Assembly: GCA_951640195.1 (NCBI GenBank)
Contig: OX621166.1
Span: forward strand, 744,001-808,000
Source: Porpolomopsis calyptriformis
Lineage: Eukaryota > Basidiomycota > Agaricomycetes > Agaricales > Hygrophoraceae
Direction: 5' to 3'
DNA: 64,000 nucleotides
Shown: in pieces, positions 11,970 to 22,775 of the stretch
How positions within the stretch are numbered: the first letter of the stretch is position 1
Layout of the letters: the number at the start of each line of letters is the position of its first letter
Translations under genes and position numbers: made by a program
Notes under the pieces: generated by a model
Seen by the model: the letters and a program-made list of their open reading frames with translations, nothing else
Databases searched by the model: none
Told to the model about the DNA's origin: nothing

Positions 11970-13880
11970 TCATACCAACCTTTGTTTCTCGACGGTCGGA
12001 GGGGCCACCTTGATGATCTATAAATCACGATGTGAATCGTAAGTACGAAGGATCCGAAATCGTCGAAGGAGAAAAGGTGACGGAAATATATGAAGGGGAG
12101 GGATAAGTGGTCGTTACTCTGTACACGGGGATCAAATCAGGTAAGAAATCGGGAGGCTTACCTCATCACCAGGAAGACGGAGGCGCGACTGAGCTCGAGA
12201 ACGCCTGATCCACTTGGAAGCCGCGAAGACCCCAAGGAGCAGAATGAAAACCATGGCACCGGACAAAACAGCCCGAGCACTCCCAGACATCCAACTAGTT
12301 TCCGCAACAATACCAGCATCGGCGGAAGTCGGGCTGCATACTCGAGCCCACTGCTGGTTGCTGGTAATAGCAGCATTCTGATACTCAAAAGTCAACAAAA
12401 ACAGGCTAAGAGGTCAAGATCCCGCATACCTGAATTTTGTAGATAAACTCTGTAAGGGGAATATCTCCTTTATGTCCAAATACATGACGAATTTCGAAAT
12501 CGCCGTCGGTCCCATTCTTAAATTTGAACCTGAGGAAATCTCTGTCTTCAGGTGGCGGGCCCCTACGTAACTCGATGACGAGTGCCGATGCGTAGTTGGC
12601 TATTCGAGTAGAGCGATTTCAGATGTTATTGATGGGCAAGAATTAGGAATCACTCACGAATTCCTTCAAGCTCGGGGTGGGCTTTCACCATGTCCGTTTG
12701 ATGGAAGAGAGAGATGAATGGTTGATAGGTCGTCTCCACCAATAAGAATTGCAGCGGGTCCCCGTTGAATGCGATGCGCTCCAAAGAATCTAAGATTGTG
12801 GGCAAGATCGTGCGCCCAGCAACTGATAGTGGCCTCTGTCATCAGATACGGCAGTGATAAAAGCATGAGACAAGACGAACTGTTGCCAATACCGCCCATG
12901 TGTGGGTCAGAGAAGATTCCGTCTTCGTGGAAGTTGGCCAAAGCTCTCGCCTGTTCAATGAAAGTAGGGGGGAGACGATGCGCGTAGGTTTTATTGTGTG
13001 TGAGCTCGGAGTTGACGAAATCGTAGATCTGGTATAAAGATAGATCAGGGATTGGTAGAAAATGTTGGTTGGAAGTGGCACACATTCCACTGAAAAAGTA
13101 AAGAAAAAGGTCATTGAACGTTCAATTCTCGTGAAAGTTGGGTACTAACGATATTTTGCAAGTTGAGTGGCCTGCCGAAAACAAAATCGCGGATGCCATT
13201 GAAGAAAGGCTCTGCCTCCCTCGCTTTCTTTTTGAACTCGTCGGACGAATAAAACTGCTGAATGTGCTGATCGAAAGCCTGGTCGATACCGAAATTAAGA
13301 CGACACCAGTAAAACATATATCAGTGATCTCACCGGGCAACCCGTCCAGCTCTCCAGAGATCGATCATTTCCAGGAGTGACAGTCTCGGCTTTAATGAGG
13401 GATCGGTACAGGCCATATGCAGAGCATAGCTGAACGTACCAGGAACGTATTGATATCCACCCATAGGGGCAACAATTGTCGTCTCGTTTGCCAAAACAAT
13501 TTTATTGTTAGGGTTCGGCGGAAACAACCCTTGGAGGAGAGCAATGGCCGAATCGAACACAACCGTACCCTCGCCGCCCGCTTTTACACGAACGTGAATC
13601 TCATGGTTGTCCACAAGATCGGAGCTCATGCCACTGATGTACGAGGGAGACTTCCTGTTGAGGTACATCGAGCGTAACAAAGAGCCAAGCTGGTGAGATT
13701 GCACCTGAACGAAAGAAATAGGATGATTCCATGAGACAAAGTTATGGGGTACACACTGTAGCTTACCTCGCCGAGAGCAGTGGTTTCAGTGGGAGAACCC
13801 CCGTAGTTGTTGGGGTTTTGGTAGTACTCTAAGCGATCACCATTGCGCACAAGGACGATGACACCGAGGATATTAGACAT
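11970..13880 (-). CDS. histidine-phosphatase-like membrane protein, paralogue A
   Basis: Clade-2 histidine phosphatase fold (acid phosphatase/phytase type) with a C-terminal membrane anchor. Ten exons: 13880-13767, 13704-13440, 13389-13334, 13278-13150, 13089-13084, 13028-12881, 12822-12658, 12599-12430, 12377-12162, 12017-11970; 438 residues. Seen: the usual RHGxR motif near the N-terminus reads RNGDR (residues 12-16), with Asn in place of the phospho-accepting His. Where family members carry the HD motif before the YASALVIEL strand, this protein has VETTYQPFISLF. Both catalytic positions therefore seem lost, so a pseudo-enzyme or a binding protein is more likely than an active phosphatase. 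A hydrophobic helix (AVLSGAMVFILLLGVFAA) near residue 390 is followed by basic residues. No signal peptide is seen before the first strand. Exon 5 is a 6-base microexon (TGGAAT). Exon lengths 1-8 equal those of paralogue B. Confidence 0.85.
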
Positions 13881-14652
13881 GTTGAAGAGATGACTGCTGA
13901 GCGGAGAATGTTTTGGGTCTGGTCTACTCGCTCAAAACGCAAGCCAAAGATTATAAAGGAACTGATAGCGGCCAGGTTGAGGAACCAGAGTGGCGTGCGG
14001 TTACCGTGTGTCTTACGGTAGCGATCACTTTCACTTCGGCATAAGTTTAAGAGTGAAGAGTAAACACACGTTGTATATTAATTTACGTACTGCGAAAGGC
14101 CACTACCACATTGTGTAGGGCATGACCTGTAAGGTACGGTAGGGCGAGTAATCGGTCGAGTGAAGACTTCAAGAACAACGGGTGACATGTCGAGTCGAGA
14201 GCCTTCCTGATCACAGTCACAGAAGGTGTTCATCTTCTAGTGACTGTGCAGACAACTGGAAGGGATAATTAACGAGTCGTCTGGCTCAATGTTTACGGAA
14301 TGGTGAACGCCCTCTGGTTGCATGTCCGCAATCTTAAAGGTCAGGGGGGTGGAGAAGGTGCACATTGGAACCGAAATCGACACTGATGCCCCGAGGTTCG
14401 ACGGCCTCGTCGGAAACACGAGCAAGGGGGGAGGTCTATGAAGTGTGTGGTAAGCTAGGAAGTAATGAATCTCCGGGAAACTGTGACTCGGACACTGTAT
14501 CCATCGGTTGTCTCTTCCCGGAGGTGATTGAGTTGCTTGAGAACCGTATTGCATTCTGTCACGCAAGACGAGATGACGGGATACTTCCAGGGCCGTTGTT
14601 CAACAACTCTTGTTTATGTGCTGTCGACACATCTCTGATCAGAGTGCAAGCG
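13881..14652. other. intergenic region
   Basis: About 770 bases upstream of paralogue A. One minus-strand ORF at 14237-14566 codes for 109 residues without a family I recognise or any splice partner; I do not call it a gene. The promoter of paralogue A lies at the left end. Confidence 0.4.
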
Positions 14653-15117
14653 TTGGGAGATTGAGCTTTGCTCAGTACATACTTTCACTTTCAATGACTA
14701 ACAGATCATTGGGCAGCAGTATTGAAAAACTTCTCCACAGGTGAAAGTTGATCGCCAAAGGTGGAACACCTATCGACATCGATATGTACAACAAAAGTGC
14801 TAGTGGTGGATGAAGAGGAAAAGTTTGGATGTCAAACCAGTGGTGACATCAAGTAGGTTCAATCTCACACCAACAGCTTTGCTTTTTCACGAGTGTCGAC
14901 GACCTGTGAGAATGAAGGTAAGAAAGGGGAACAAGGGTGATATTCAACAGCACAAATCTGTGAAGCTCGAACCAAAATAGCTGCATGACTTACCGGGCTC
15001 TCGATTTGGCCACGACCTTGTCGCTTGGCACGAGAACGCCGAAGTAACTGGAACACTACGTGCAGTCCAAGAAAGATGACCAACATCATGCTCATGCAAA
15101 CAGCGATAAGGCTGTTA
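14653..15117 (-). pseudogene. relic 3' end of a third histidine-phosphatase-like gene
   Basis: A stretch of about 465 bases nearly identical (roughly 95 percent by eye) to 17301-17766, the 3' end of paralogue B. It includes the end of the membrane-anchor exon (LLRRSRAKRQGRGQ), the GT-AG intron and the final exon ending in VVDTREKAKLLV, plus about 200 bases of downstream flank. Similarity stops sharply after the shared AGGCTGTTAC; the rest of a gene is absent. It is therefore a truncated duplicate, not an expressed copy, and forms a direct repeat around the serine-protease-like gene. Confidence 0.82.
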
Positions 15118-15340
15118 CAGAAACGAGACGAACCTAAACGACGAGTCCACTAGTCCAAGGCCTAGATGCCAAGGTCGTTAGTTGTAAGTATGAAAAGACT
15201 AGACGGAAAATAAAGACGAACCAAAACAGTGATCCAGCGGTCCAAGCACTTGTCTGCACTAACAATCAACCAATAGATGAAGGAAAGAGAAGAAGTCACG
15301 GAGAAAAGGGTCTTCGATGTCGTTGTCGATGTCGAGATGC

Positions 15341-17274
15341 CTAGACGACGTTGAGGTGCGCGTTAGGGAACGCGTTGTTCTTGATACGATCGAGGAGCCA
15401 CCAGAAAGGCGTGGCATAGGTCATATCGGATGTCTTCGTCTTACCAGCACTGCCGGTAAGCATGCCACCAATACGACCACGGATGTCGGCGATTATTGAG
15501 CCCGAATCGCCGGGTTCCGAAAAGACTTCAGACTTGCTATCGTAGTTAAGTATCGCCCACTCCATGGAGGTCTGGTTGATAGACATATCGTGGAAGTAGT
15601 CTCGAACGATGGAGAAGACGCCGTTCGCGCGGCCGATGGTGGTGCCAGTGGCATTGCCGCTCTTGACGACCAACAAGCACGGTTCGCGATCCGAGTCCCA
15701 CATGTCGGGGTTGCACATCAAGCGGTCGGTGATGGTGCCTATGAGTGGAAGCAGACGATTTGCGGGGTAGTCGAACTCCCAGTCGGCGTCTCCGCGGGTG
15801 AAACATTTCTCCGTGAACTCGCCGGGATCCAGCTTCGTTCCTAGATATAAATACCATTTATGTTAGTAGACAGTCTTATTCGGATAGTTAAAACACACCA
15901 AGGTCCATCTTGTTGCCCTGGAAGCCGTCACCGAGCTTGGCGCGGTCGATCTGGAAAATCCCCCAGTCTTCAGTGAAACGATGTTCCCCGAAGCCGAGAG
16001 TGATGGCTGGGGAGTGGAGGACATGGCCGAGGACGCGGTTGTCGGGTTTCTTCCAATTGCTATTAACCTGATCAAGCAACTCTCCAAGTGCCTCCATCGC
16101 CCTCTCCGCAGCTTCCACCAACTCCTGAGTCTGAACCCGGGCCGCCTTAGCCTTCTTAACGTCGACAGCGTTGGCGCCCCGCTCCCTGTTCTCGAACTCT
16201 TCAATCTCCTTCTTCCAGTGCTTAACCATGACGCGGTGGTATTTGATCTTGCGTTCGACCGAATCGACGAGGTCGGTGAAAGCTCTGCTGCCGAGCAGGA
16301 GGACGTCTCTACGAGGCCCACCGGGGTGGCTAACGTAGGGCACATTGGCTTCCTTGGAACTGATGAGGACATGACGGCACGAGAGGCCCAAGAGACGATC
16401 GCTGTTGCCACCTTCGGCGATGTAGATGGCCATCGTCCCTTGAGCGTTGGGCCTGGCCTTGGTAGAGATGTGCAGGCCGAGGGCAGGAGTGAGGGGACCA
16501 ACGACGTCGACGAGTGGGTCTCGGCCACCGACGGGTTCGCGAAGCGCAGGACCGACATTGCGCGTGTATAAGGACTCGCGGAACTCGATGTCGACGTCGG
16601 TGATCTTGTGCTTCTCGAGAAGGGCTAGGACGGCCTGAGCCGCGTCGTGGGCGGCCGTAGCGGAGGTAGACTCGGGGGAGACGCCAATCCATATTGTGAC
16701 AGGACCGACGACCGGTTTCTCAGCCTCGTCCTCTTCGTCGACCTCGACCTTCTTGAAACGCACGACGTCAATCGTCGTAAAACGGATCTAGAAATCCCAG
16801 TTAGCAAACTCTACGATATGATGGATATTAACGGACCTCGAGAGCGTCCATAACCTTGACAACCTTCCAGCCCAAGTCGCGGTTCCAGGCCTCCACAATC
16901 GGATGCTTGAAGACTTCGCGAAGCTCCTTCAAACGGCGCTGGGCCTGGGGTCCCTTGGGTGGGGACCACTGCTCCTTGCCCGTGCGGTAAAGCAACAAGG
17001 GCTCAGAATGCAGGCCTGCATAGTAGGACTGAGCCTCCGCCATGGAGACAGCGTGCTGATCAGAAGTGTAGGAAGTAGCACTGGATGCGGCGAGGCCGCC
17101 AACGCCCAGAGAGGAAAAGGTCGGGGAGCTAGGTTCCTTGTCAGAAAGCACTGAACGAAGAGAGTGAAAACGAGATGGTTAGTATGAGATAACGATAAAG
17201 AAACTGAGGGACAGACTCTGGTAAGATTCGAGAGAGGGGCCCCGCTTAGTCAGCCATTGGTCGGGCGAGTTCAT
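15341..17274 (-). CDS. chymotrypsin-fold serine-protease-like protein
   Basis: Four exons: 17274-17217, 17150-16837, 16787-15899, 15840-15341; 586 residues. The start codon lies in a short first exon (MNSPDQWLTKRG); the split Met codon at the junction keeps the frame. The C-terminal part has EPGDSGSIIAD, matching the GDSG nucleophile region of trypsin-like proteases. Upstream, GLSCRHVLISS resembles the His region, and an Asp in WGIFQIDRA could be the third member. Between them is a charged, probably coiled-coil insert (KKEIEEFENRERGAN and following). No signal peptide, so probably intracellular. The family is common in Agaricomycetes but not characterised as far as I know. The gene lies inside the direct repeat 14653-15117/17301-17766, between two phosphatase-fold paralogues. 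Proteolytic activity is inferred, not shown. Confidence 0.78.
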
Positions 17275-17300
17275 AGCGTCAATGAATCACGGTCATGAAG

Positions 17301-17766
17301 TGGGAGATTGAGCTTGCTCAGTGCATACTTTCACTTTCAATGGCTAATAGATCATTGAGCAGCAGTATTGAACAACTTCTCCACAGGTGAACGTTGATCG
17401 CCAAAGGTGGAACACCTATCGACATCGATATGTACAATAAAAGTGCTAGTGGTGGATGAAGAGGAAAAGTTTGGATGTCGAGCGAGTGGTGACATCAAGT
17501 AGGTTCAATCTCACACCAACAGCTTTGCTTTTTCACGAGTGTCGACGACCTGTGAGAACGAAGGTAAGAAAGGGGAACAAGGGTGATATTCAACAGCACA
17601 AATCTGTGAAGCTCGAACCAAAATAGCTTCATCACTTACCGGGCTCTGGATTTGGCCACGACCTTGTCGCTTGGCACGAGAACGCCGAAGTAACTGGAAC
17701 ACTACGTGCAGTCCAAGAAAGACGACCAGCAACATCACGCTCATGCAAACAGCGTTAAGGCTGTTA
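17301..17766. repeat. direct repeat partner of 14653-15117
   Basis: The second copy of the 465-base direct repeat. It covers the 3' end of paralogue B and its flank. Both copies start at TGGGAGATTGAG and end at AGGCTGTTAC, with a few substitutions and a one-base indel between them. Confidence 0.85.
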
Positions 17767-19361
17767 CTTTCCCCAACGCCCGGCAAGCCAAAGCGATTAG
17801 ATGTAGCCGATTTTAGTCCGCAGATCTGCGCCCACTGCTCATTAGTAGTGATGGCTGCGGGCTGTGATGGTCCAAAATAAAAACATCCGTGAACAAAGGT
17901 GCGAAAAATTGCAAGGACAAGACATGCCTCAGTTCTGTAGATAAACTCGGTCAAAGGAATATCAGCACGGTGACCAAACACGTGGACCGTTTGGAAGTCT
18001 TCCTTTGTTCCGTTCTTGAACTTGAACCTTAGAAAGTCCCGGGTGTCAGGAGGTAATCCACGACGCAGCTCGATGGCGATAGAACTGGCGTAATTGGCTT
18101 TGGGTGCTGATTCACTACGGATGAACAGCATCTGGGACAGAAGAACTCACGAATCCCTTCAAGTTTTGAATCCATCGTAGACATTTCTGTTAGATGGAAT
18201 AGAGATATGAACGGCTGATAAGTCGTCTCCACTAGCAAGAACTTCAAGGGATCTCCATTGTACGCGATGCGTTCTAGAGAAGAGAGGAGGGTAGAGAAGA
18301 GAGTACGGCCAGCAACTGGATTGAAATAATGAGTGTCAGTTGTACGGGTGAAGGAGTGGACGACTAACTGTTGCCGATTCCGCGCATATCACCGGAAGAG
18401 AAAACACGGTCCTCGTGGAAGTTGGCCAGATCGCGTGCCTGTTCGATGTATGTTGGAGGGAGACGATAGGCATAAGTCCTGTTATGAGTGAGCTCGGAGT
18501 GGATGTAATCGTAAACCTATGTTTGTTTTCAGTCCGCGGAATGCTTGGACTCTCAGTCATACATACATTCCACTGGATTAAGATAATCAGTCAATCAAAT
18601 GTCGAGACACCGAAAACAGGACACGGACTATGTTTTGCAGAGTAAGAGGTCTTCCGAACACGAAGTCGCGGATGCCAGCGAAAAAAGGTCGAGCTTCGGC
18701 AGCCTTTTTGGCGAACTCATTAGATGCGTAGAACTTTTCCACATGTTTCGCGAACGTCTGGAACGGATTACGTCAACATCGCGTGAACAAAAAACGATGG
18801 AACATTGTACCGGACAATCGGTCCAGCTTTGGAAGGATCGGTCCAAGTTAGGCTCCACAGTTTCAACTGCAATGGCATTGTAATTAAGACTAAGAGCAGG
18901 AGTAAACCGGCTTTCCCACCTGGAACATACTGATATCCGCCCAAAGGTGCAACGACGATGGTACCATTGGCAAGGACGATCTTGTTTTTCGGAGTGGGCG
19001 GGAAGAGGCCTTGAAGGAGGGCAATGGCAGAGTCAAAGACTACCGGACCCTCACCACCGTCTTTGACTCGGACATGCACCTGCCTGTTGTCGACAAGATC
19101 GGAACGGATATCTTTGATGTGGGATGGTGAAAGAGGATCGAGATAGAGGGATTGTAACAAAGAGCCAAGGGCGTGGGATTGGACCTGTATGGGGTGAAGA
19201 GATCGTATTGGGTGAGCTAATCGTTCAACGATTAAAGCAGCACTGACTTCACCAAGGGGCGTGGTTTCGGTGAAACTTGGCCCATAATTATTGGGGTCCT
19301 GATAGTATTCCAAGCGGTCGCCGTTGCGAGCTATGACGATGACACCAAGAACTCGGGACAT
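17511..19361 (-). CDS. histidine-phosphatase-like membrane protein, paralogue B
   Basis: Tandem paralogue of the gene at 11970-13880. Ten exons: 19361-19248, 19184-18920, 18866-18811, 18757-18629, 18572-18567, 18516-18369, 18315-18151, 18097-17928, 17861-17640, 17549-17511; 437 residues. The RHG motif is again replaced (ARNGDR), and VETTYQPFISLF again sits where the HD motif would be, so the losses predate the duplication. The 6-base exon TGGAAT is conserved. Intron 8 (17927-17862) has a GC donor (GCATGT) and a length of 66 bases without stop, so its retention would add 22 residues in frame. The C-terminal helix (MSVMLLVVFLGLHVVFQLL) ends in RRSRAKR. The final exon is VVDTREKAKLLV. Its 3' end is duplicated at 14653-15117. 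Confidence 0.85.
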
Positions 19362-20332
19362 ATCGATAGTTCACTGTCTCAAGGGTGATGGAGGTGAAAC
19401 TTGAATGACGGGGCATGCATGCAGCGCATTTTATAGTAAACATGGTTGGTGCTAGAGCCCGTTGACGCCACGTTTTCAGCGAAGTAAGCAACGTAAACGT
19501 ATTGTTCGGGTCAAATGATTCGGCAAGGTATAAAAGTAAGCGTACCTCCATGTCGCGCTTTGTCCGGACGGTCAACCGGGGTTATTAAATCTCCTGTTCA
19601 GTTGTTATTGAAATCACAAAGAACAGGCACATCGGAAGACGTTGGCACTGACAGGCAAATGTTAAAAACAGTAAATACCTTTCAGGTAAGCAATAGTCTT
19701 TGCGTCTTCGCACTGGTCGGGCGCGTCAATAAGGTGCTATGAATCACGGTCATGAAGTTACACTTCCATTCAGCATGCTCACCCTCGCAGCGCCGATTCA
19801 GGCCGTCGTTCGAAAGAAAAATTTCAGTACTGATCGATCGTACTCCTATCAGAATGGGGAGCACCGCATGAACGTCCGTCAACCCAAGACAAGGTGATAT
19901 TAAACAGAAGTCCAGTTCTTCATCATTCCGCCTTCACTCATTCATGCAGGCAGTTATGAGATGAGGTGATGCTAACGCGCTCAATTCTATCCTGTCAAAC
20001 TATGAAATGATCTGTGAGCTGTTCGAACAGAAAAAACTGTTCCTTTATTCGGCTGCACTCCAAAGCGCTCACGACATCACCGCTGAAGGTACGTATTCTA
20101 TGGTTACGAATGACCGCCGATGGCCACAAAGAAACCTGATATTCCCAAGAGCTACATGATAACCGAGCTGGCAAAATTAACGTCCGAGGAAAGTCGCTGA
20201 TTCCCATAAAGAATTCACGCCCACTGGCTATGGGAGATCGTTGAACTGCGCTCAACGGAGCCCATTATTCTTGAAGACGCAGGTAACCATGTGACAATCG
20301 GGGCATGCTCTTTTTACAAGCTCACTCGCGCT
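19362..20332. other. intergenic region with relic of the protease-like gene's 5' end
   Basis: About 970 bases. At about 19717-19757 a stretch resembles 17258-17300, the start of the serine-protease-like gene: both share TGAATCACGGTCATGAAG next to a GGTCGGGCG block that in the intact gene encodes residues NSPDQ. No rest of such a gene follows. Other ORFs here are short and unsupported. Confidence 0.5.
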
Positions 20333-21436
20333 CTACTTTTTTTTCTTTCCTTTACCGTGACCCCCACCCCCACCTTTAGCTGGTGGTAAACTCGCCGCAG
20401 GGTTATGTTCGACGCTGCCCTGGGTTGCACCGCCACCGCCACCTTTTCGCTTCTTGTTCCCCTGTGTAAACGTCGATCGCTCGCTTTTCTTCAGCCACCG
20501 CTCTGGGTCGGGAGGAGGAGTAACGCCAGGCACCACACCCGGTGGAACACGCGCCATCCGCACTTTCTTCTTTTCAGATGGCGGTTCTGTAGGCGCCACG
20601 CCTTCTGGGGGTGCCAGCGAGGAGGCAAGTGTAGCAGCGATCGAAGAAACGGGTTGGGGCGGAGGGGAAGATTCGAGATTGGCGGCTAGTGAGGAGGGTA
20701 ATGCGTTGATTGCGCGGAGAAACTCTGTGTTTATGAAGTCGAGGTGCTTTTGGGAAGCCTGGAGGTTGGTGAAGATGTCGGAATATTCTTCAGATTGCTA
20801 CACGTCTGGTGAGTTGCATATAAAGATGGCACATGCGGCTGGCACTCACTGGGTCCGAGCTATCGAGGAGTTGGTTATATATATCGACTGCGTTTTGGTA
20901 TGATCCTTGGCGGTAGTTCTAGTGAGATGACCAGACTAAAGTCAACCTTGAAGTTACTCAGTTTTAAGAGGTACATACCATTTGGGCCTGTAAGTGTAGG
21001 ACACCCCGGGCCTCTTTCTTCTCTGTCCCGATTGCCTGTAGCAGCTCAGCGGTGTCTGGCTCGCGTTGCAAGCGATAGAGAGAATACGCTCGTTCGAATG
21101 CATATCGAGTTGTATCGTCGCCGATCAGAGAAAGGGCGGCAGAATATTGTTCTGTCTGGAGCAAGAGGAAGAGCTTCGTCTGCACTGCGTCGACATCGCT
21201 CGGCTCTAGTCGAAGTACTGAAAAAGACCGATAAGAAACGGCCTGAATGAAAATAAAATAAAACGGGCACTTTTGCCACACGTTTTGATAGCGTTGTTGA
21301 AGTGCCCTCCATCGATTTGTGCATAAAGAGACGTGAACAGACGCTTGAGACGTTCTGACACCGGTGATGGCTGTTTCGTGGCACCTTTTCGTGCAGATTT
21401 CGTCGTCTGAGGACGGCTAGCTGGTTTCGGTGGCAT
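20333..21436 (-). CDS. SRP72: signal recognition particle subunit SRP72
   Basis: Core protein of the cytosolic signal recognition particle; with SRP68 it binds SRP RNA. Four exons: 21436-21280, 21217-20979, 20918-20850, 20797-20333; 309 residues. The N-terminal half has TPR-like helices (KLFLLLQTEQYSAALSLIG, RYAFERAYSLYRLQREPDTA). The C-terminal half carries the SRP72 RNA-binding motif (ARVPPGVVPGVTPPPDPERWLKKSER), then a Gly/Lys-rich tail ending in GKGKKKK. Well-known SRP72 proteins have about 600-670 residues; the central TPR array is not seen, so the protein is short. I found no skipped exon of that size: the introns are only 52-62 bases. The start codon is 66 bases from that of the divergent pinin-like gene. 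Confidence 0.88.
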
Positions 21437-21502
21437 ACTGTGAGGAAAAAAACTCCGACCGGTTCACTCACGACGACGACCTCAAAACATTTATTGGAAC
21501 AA
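21437..21502. promoter_or_regulatory. compact bidirectional promoter SRP72/pinin-like
   Basis: Only 66 bases separate the start codons of SRP72 (minus) and the pinin-like gene (plus). Both starts are supported by conserved protein sequence and splice phase, so the two housekeeping genes must share this stretch and possibly parts of each other's first exons as promoter. Confidence 0.6.
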
Positions 21503-22775
21503 ATGTCTTCCGAAGAGTACGTCTGCTCTCATTCCGAATAGCTCGGTTTATTTTCCAACAGGATACAATATAGCCATCCCGAAGATGCCCCTCAAGCTCA
21601 AGATACCCATCTCCCGACAGGCCCTGCAGCAATGGCGACCGGAAACAAGAAGCGACCACGGCTAGATCTCAACATCGAGGGTGGCCGTGAGCACAAGCGT
21701 GGTAAAAGCATGTTTGGTCTCGTACTAGGCACCTTGAACAAGGCTAAAATCGAGGACAAGGAGAGGAACGCCAGTGAAGCGGTATGTCCATCCATCATGC
21801 GAATTCATCCGTTGACTTGAATTCCCCGGGTCCTTTTTTTTTTTTTTTTTTGGCAGGCAAAAAAACGGCAGCTGATAGAACAAAGACTGCAGAGCAAGTT
21901 GCGAAAGGAGACAGACTCGGTCAGGAGAGCAGAAGAAGCCAAAAAGGACAAGACGACCGCCAACAGAAAGGAGGAGGAATTACAACTCAAAGACTCCATC
22001 GTAAGTTCTCCGTGTCCCCAAGCTAAATAAAAAAACAGGAGCATTCAAAAACAGTCCATTTATTATTCACCCCCAGTACAAACTTCGCCGAACACGACTC
22101 CCACTCCTCTCCAACTTTTTACTCACATCCGATAACATTTCCTCCGACGACACCTCACTACCATCAAAGAATATTCTAACATTCCCACCACGTTCCCATC
22201 CGCCACCACTCTACTACCTCCCGGCCATACTCACCCCCGCCCAAGAAGAATTCCTGGCCAGGCGCAAGGCAGAGGTACACGCGTCCCTTCTCATCACCCC
22301 CCTTACCCTAACCCACTACTCAACCTGCTGACCCACTGCCCCCCCCCCCCCCCCCCCCCCCCATCAGGTCCAGGAAGCCGTCCAAAAGGAATGGTCCGCC
22401 TTCCGCGACGAACGCAACACCATCCTCGAAGAGATCAAGAATCTCCGCCAACGCGTCATCGACGAAGAGGCCCGAAAACAAACCGAACGTGACCTCGTCA
22501 AACAACAGTCGGGTCCCACCGACGCTGATGCCGGTGCTGCTGCTGCTGCCACCGTCATCGCCACCACCGCCGACCAGGATGTCGACATGGATACCGACTC
22601 CCAGCTGCGGGAGCGCGAACCGGAGCCTGAGGGTGAAATGGATATCGATACTGGGTCCCGGAACGATAGTCATGGTAATAACGTGAAGGATAACAACAGG
22701 GACACCTTGGAAGCTGAGCGGAAAGAGGAACCTACGGCTATGCAGGGTGACGACGACGACGTAGTGGAATATTAG
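21503..22775 (+). CDS. pinin/SDK/MemA-domain protein
   Basis: Probable nuclear splicing-associated protein. Five exons: 21503-21516, 21562-21781, 21857-22000, 22077-22274, 22368-22775; 327 residues. The pinin/SDK/MemA signature is clear: KRPRLDLN, then RGKSMFGLVLGTLNKAK, then a long charged coiled coil (EQRLQSKLRKETDSVRRAEEAKKDK, given in part) that runs into YKLRRTRLPLLSNFL. A second coiled coil follows (FRDERNTILEEIKNLRQRV). The acidic C-terminus (DVDMDTDSQLRE to DDDDVVEY) is low in complexity. Exon 1 has just 14 bases. Intron 4 holds 24 consecutive C just before its acceptor; intron 2 holds a T tract of about 18. Confidence 0.9.
22339..22362 (+). repeat. poly-C tract of 24
   Basis: An uninterrupted run of 24 C lies in intron 4 of the pinin-like gene, five bases before the acceptor AG (ATCAG). 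It replaces the usual T-rich polypyrimidine tract. The true length may differ, since such runs are error-prone in sequencing. Confidence 0.85.

Noticed and set aside
14237..14566. 109-codon minus-strand ORF next to the repeat relic
   Set aside because: A short piece (LTFKIADMQPEGVHH) looks protein-like, but I could not link it to any family or to exons on either side.
19995..20255. 86-codon minus-strand ORF
   Set aside because: No supporting exons or motifs; likely chance.
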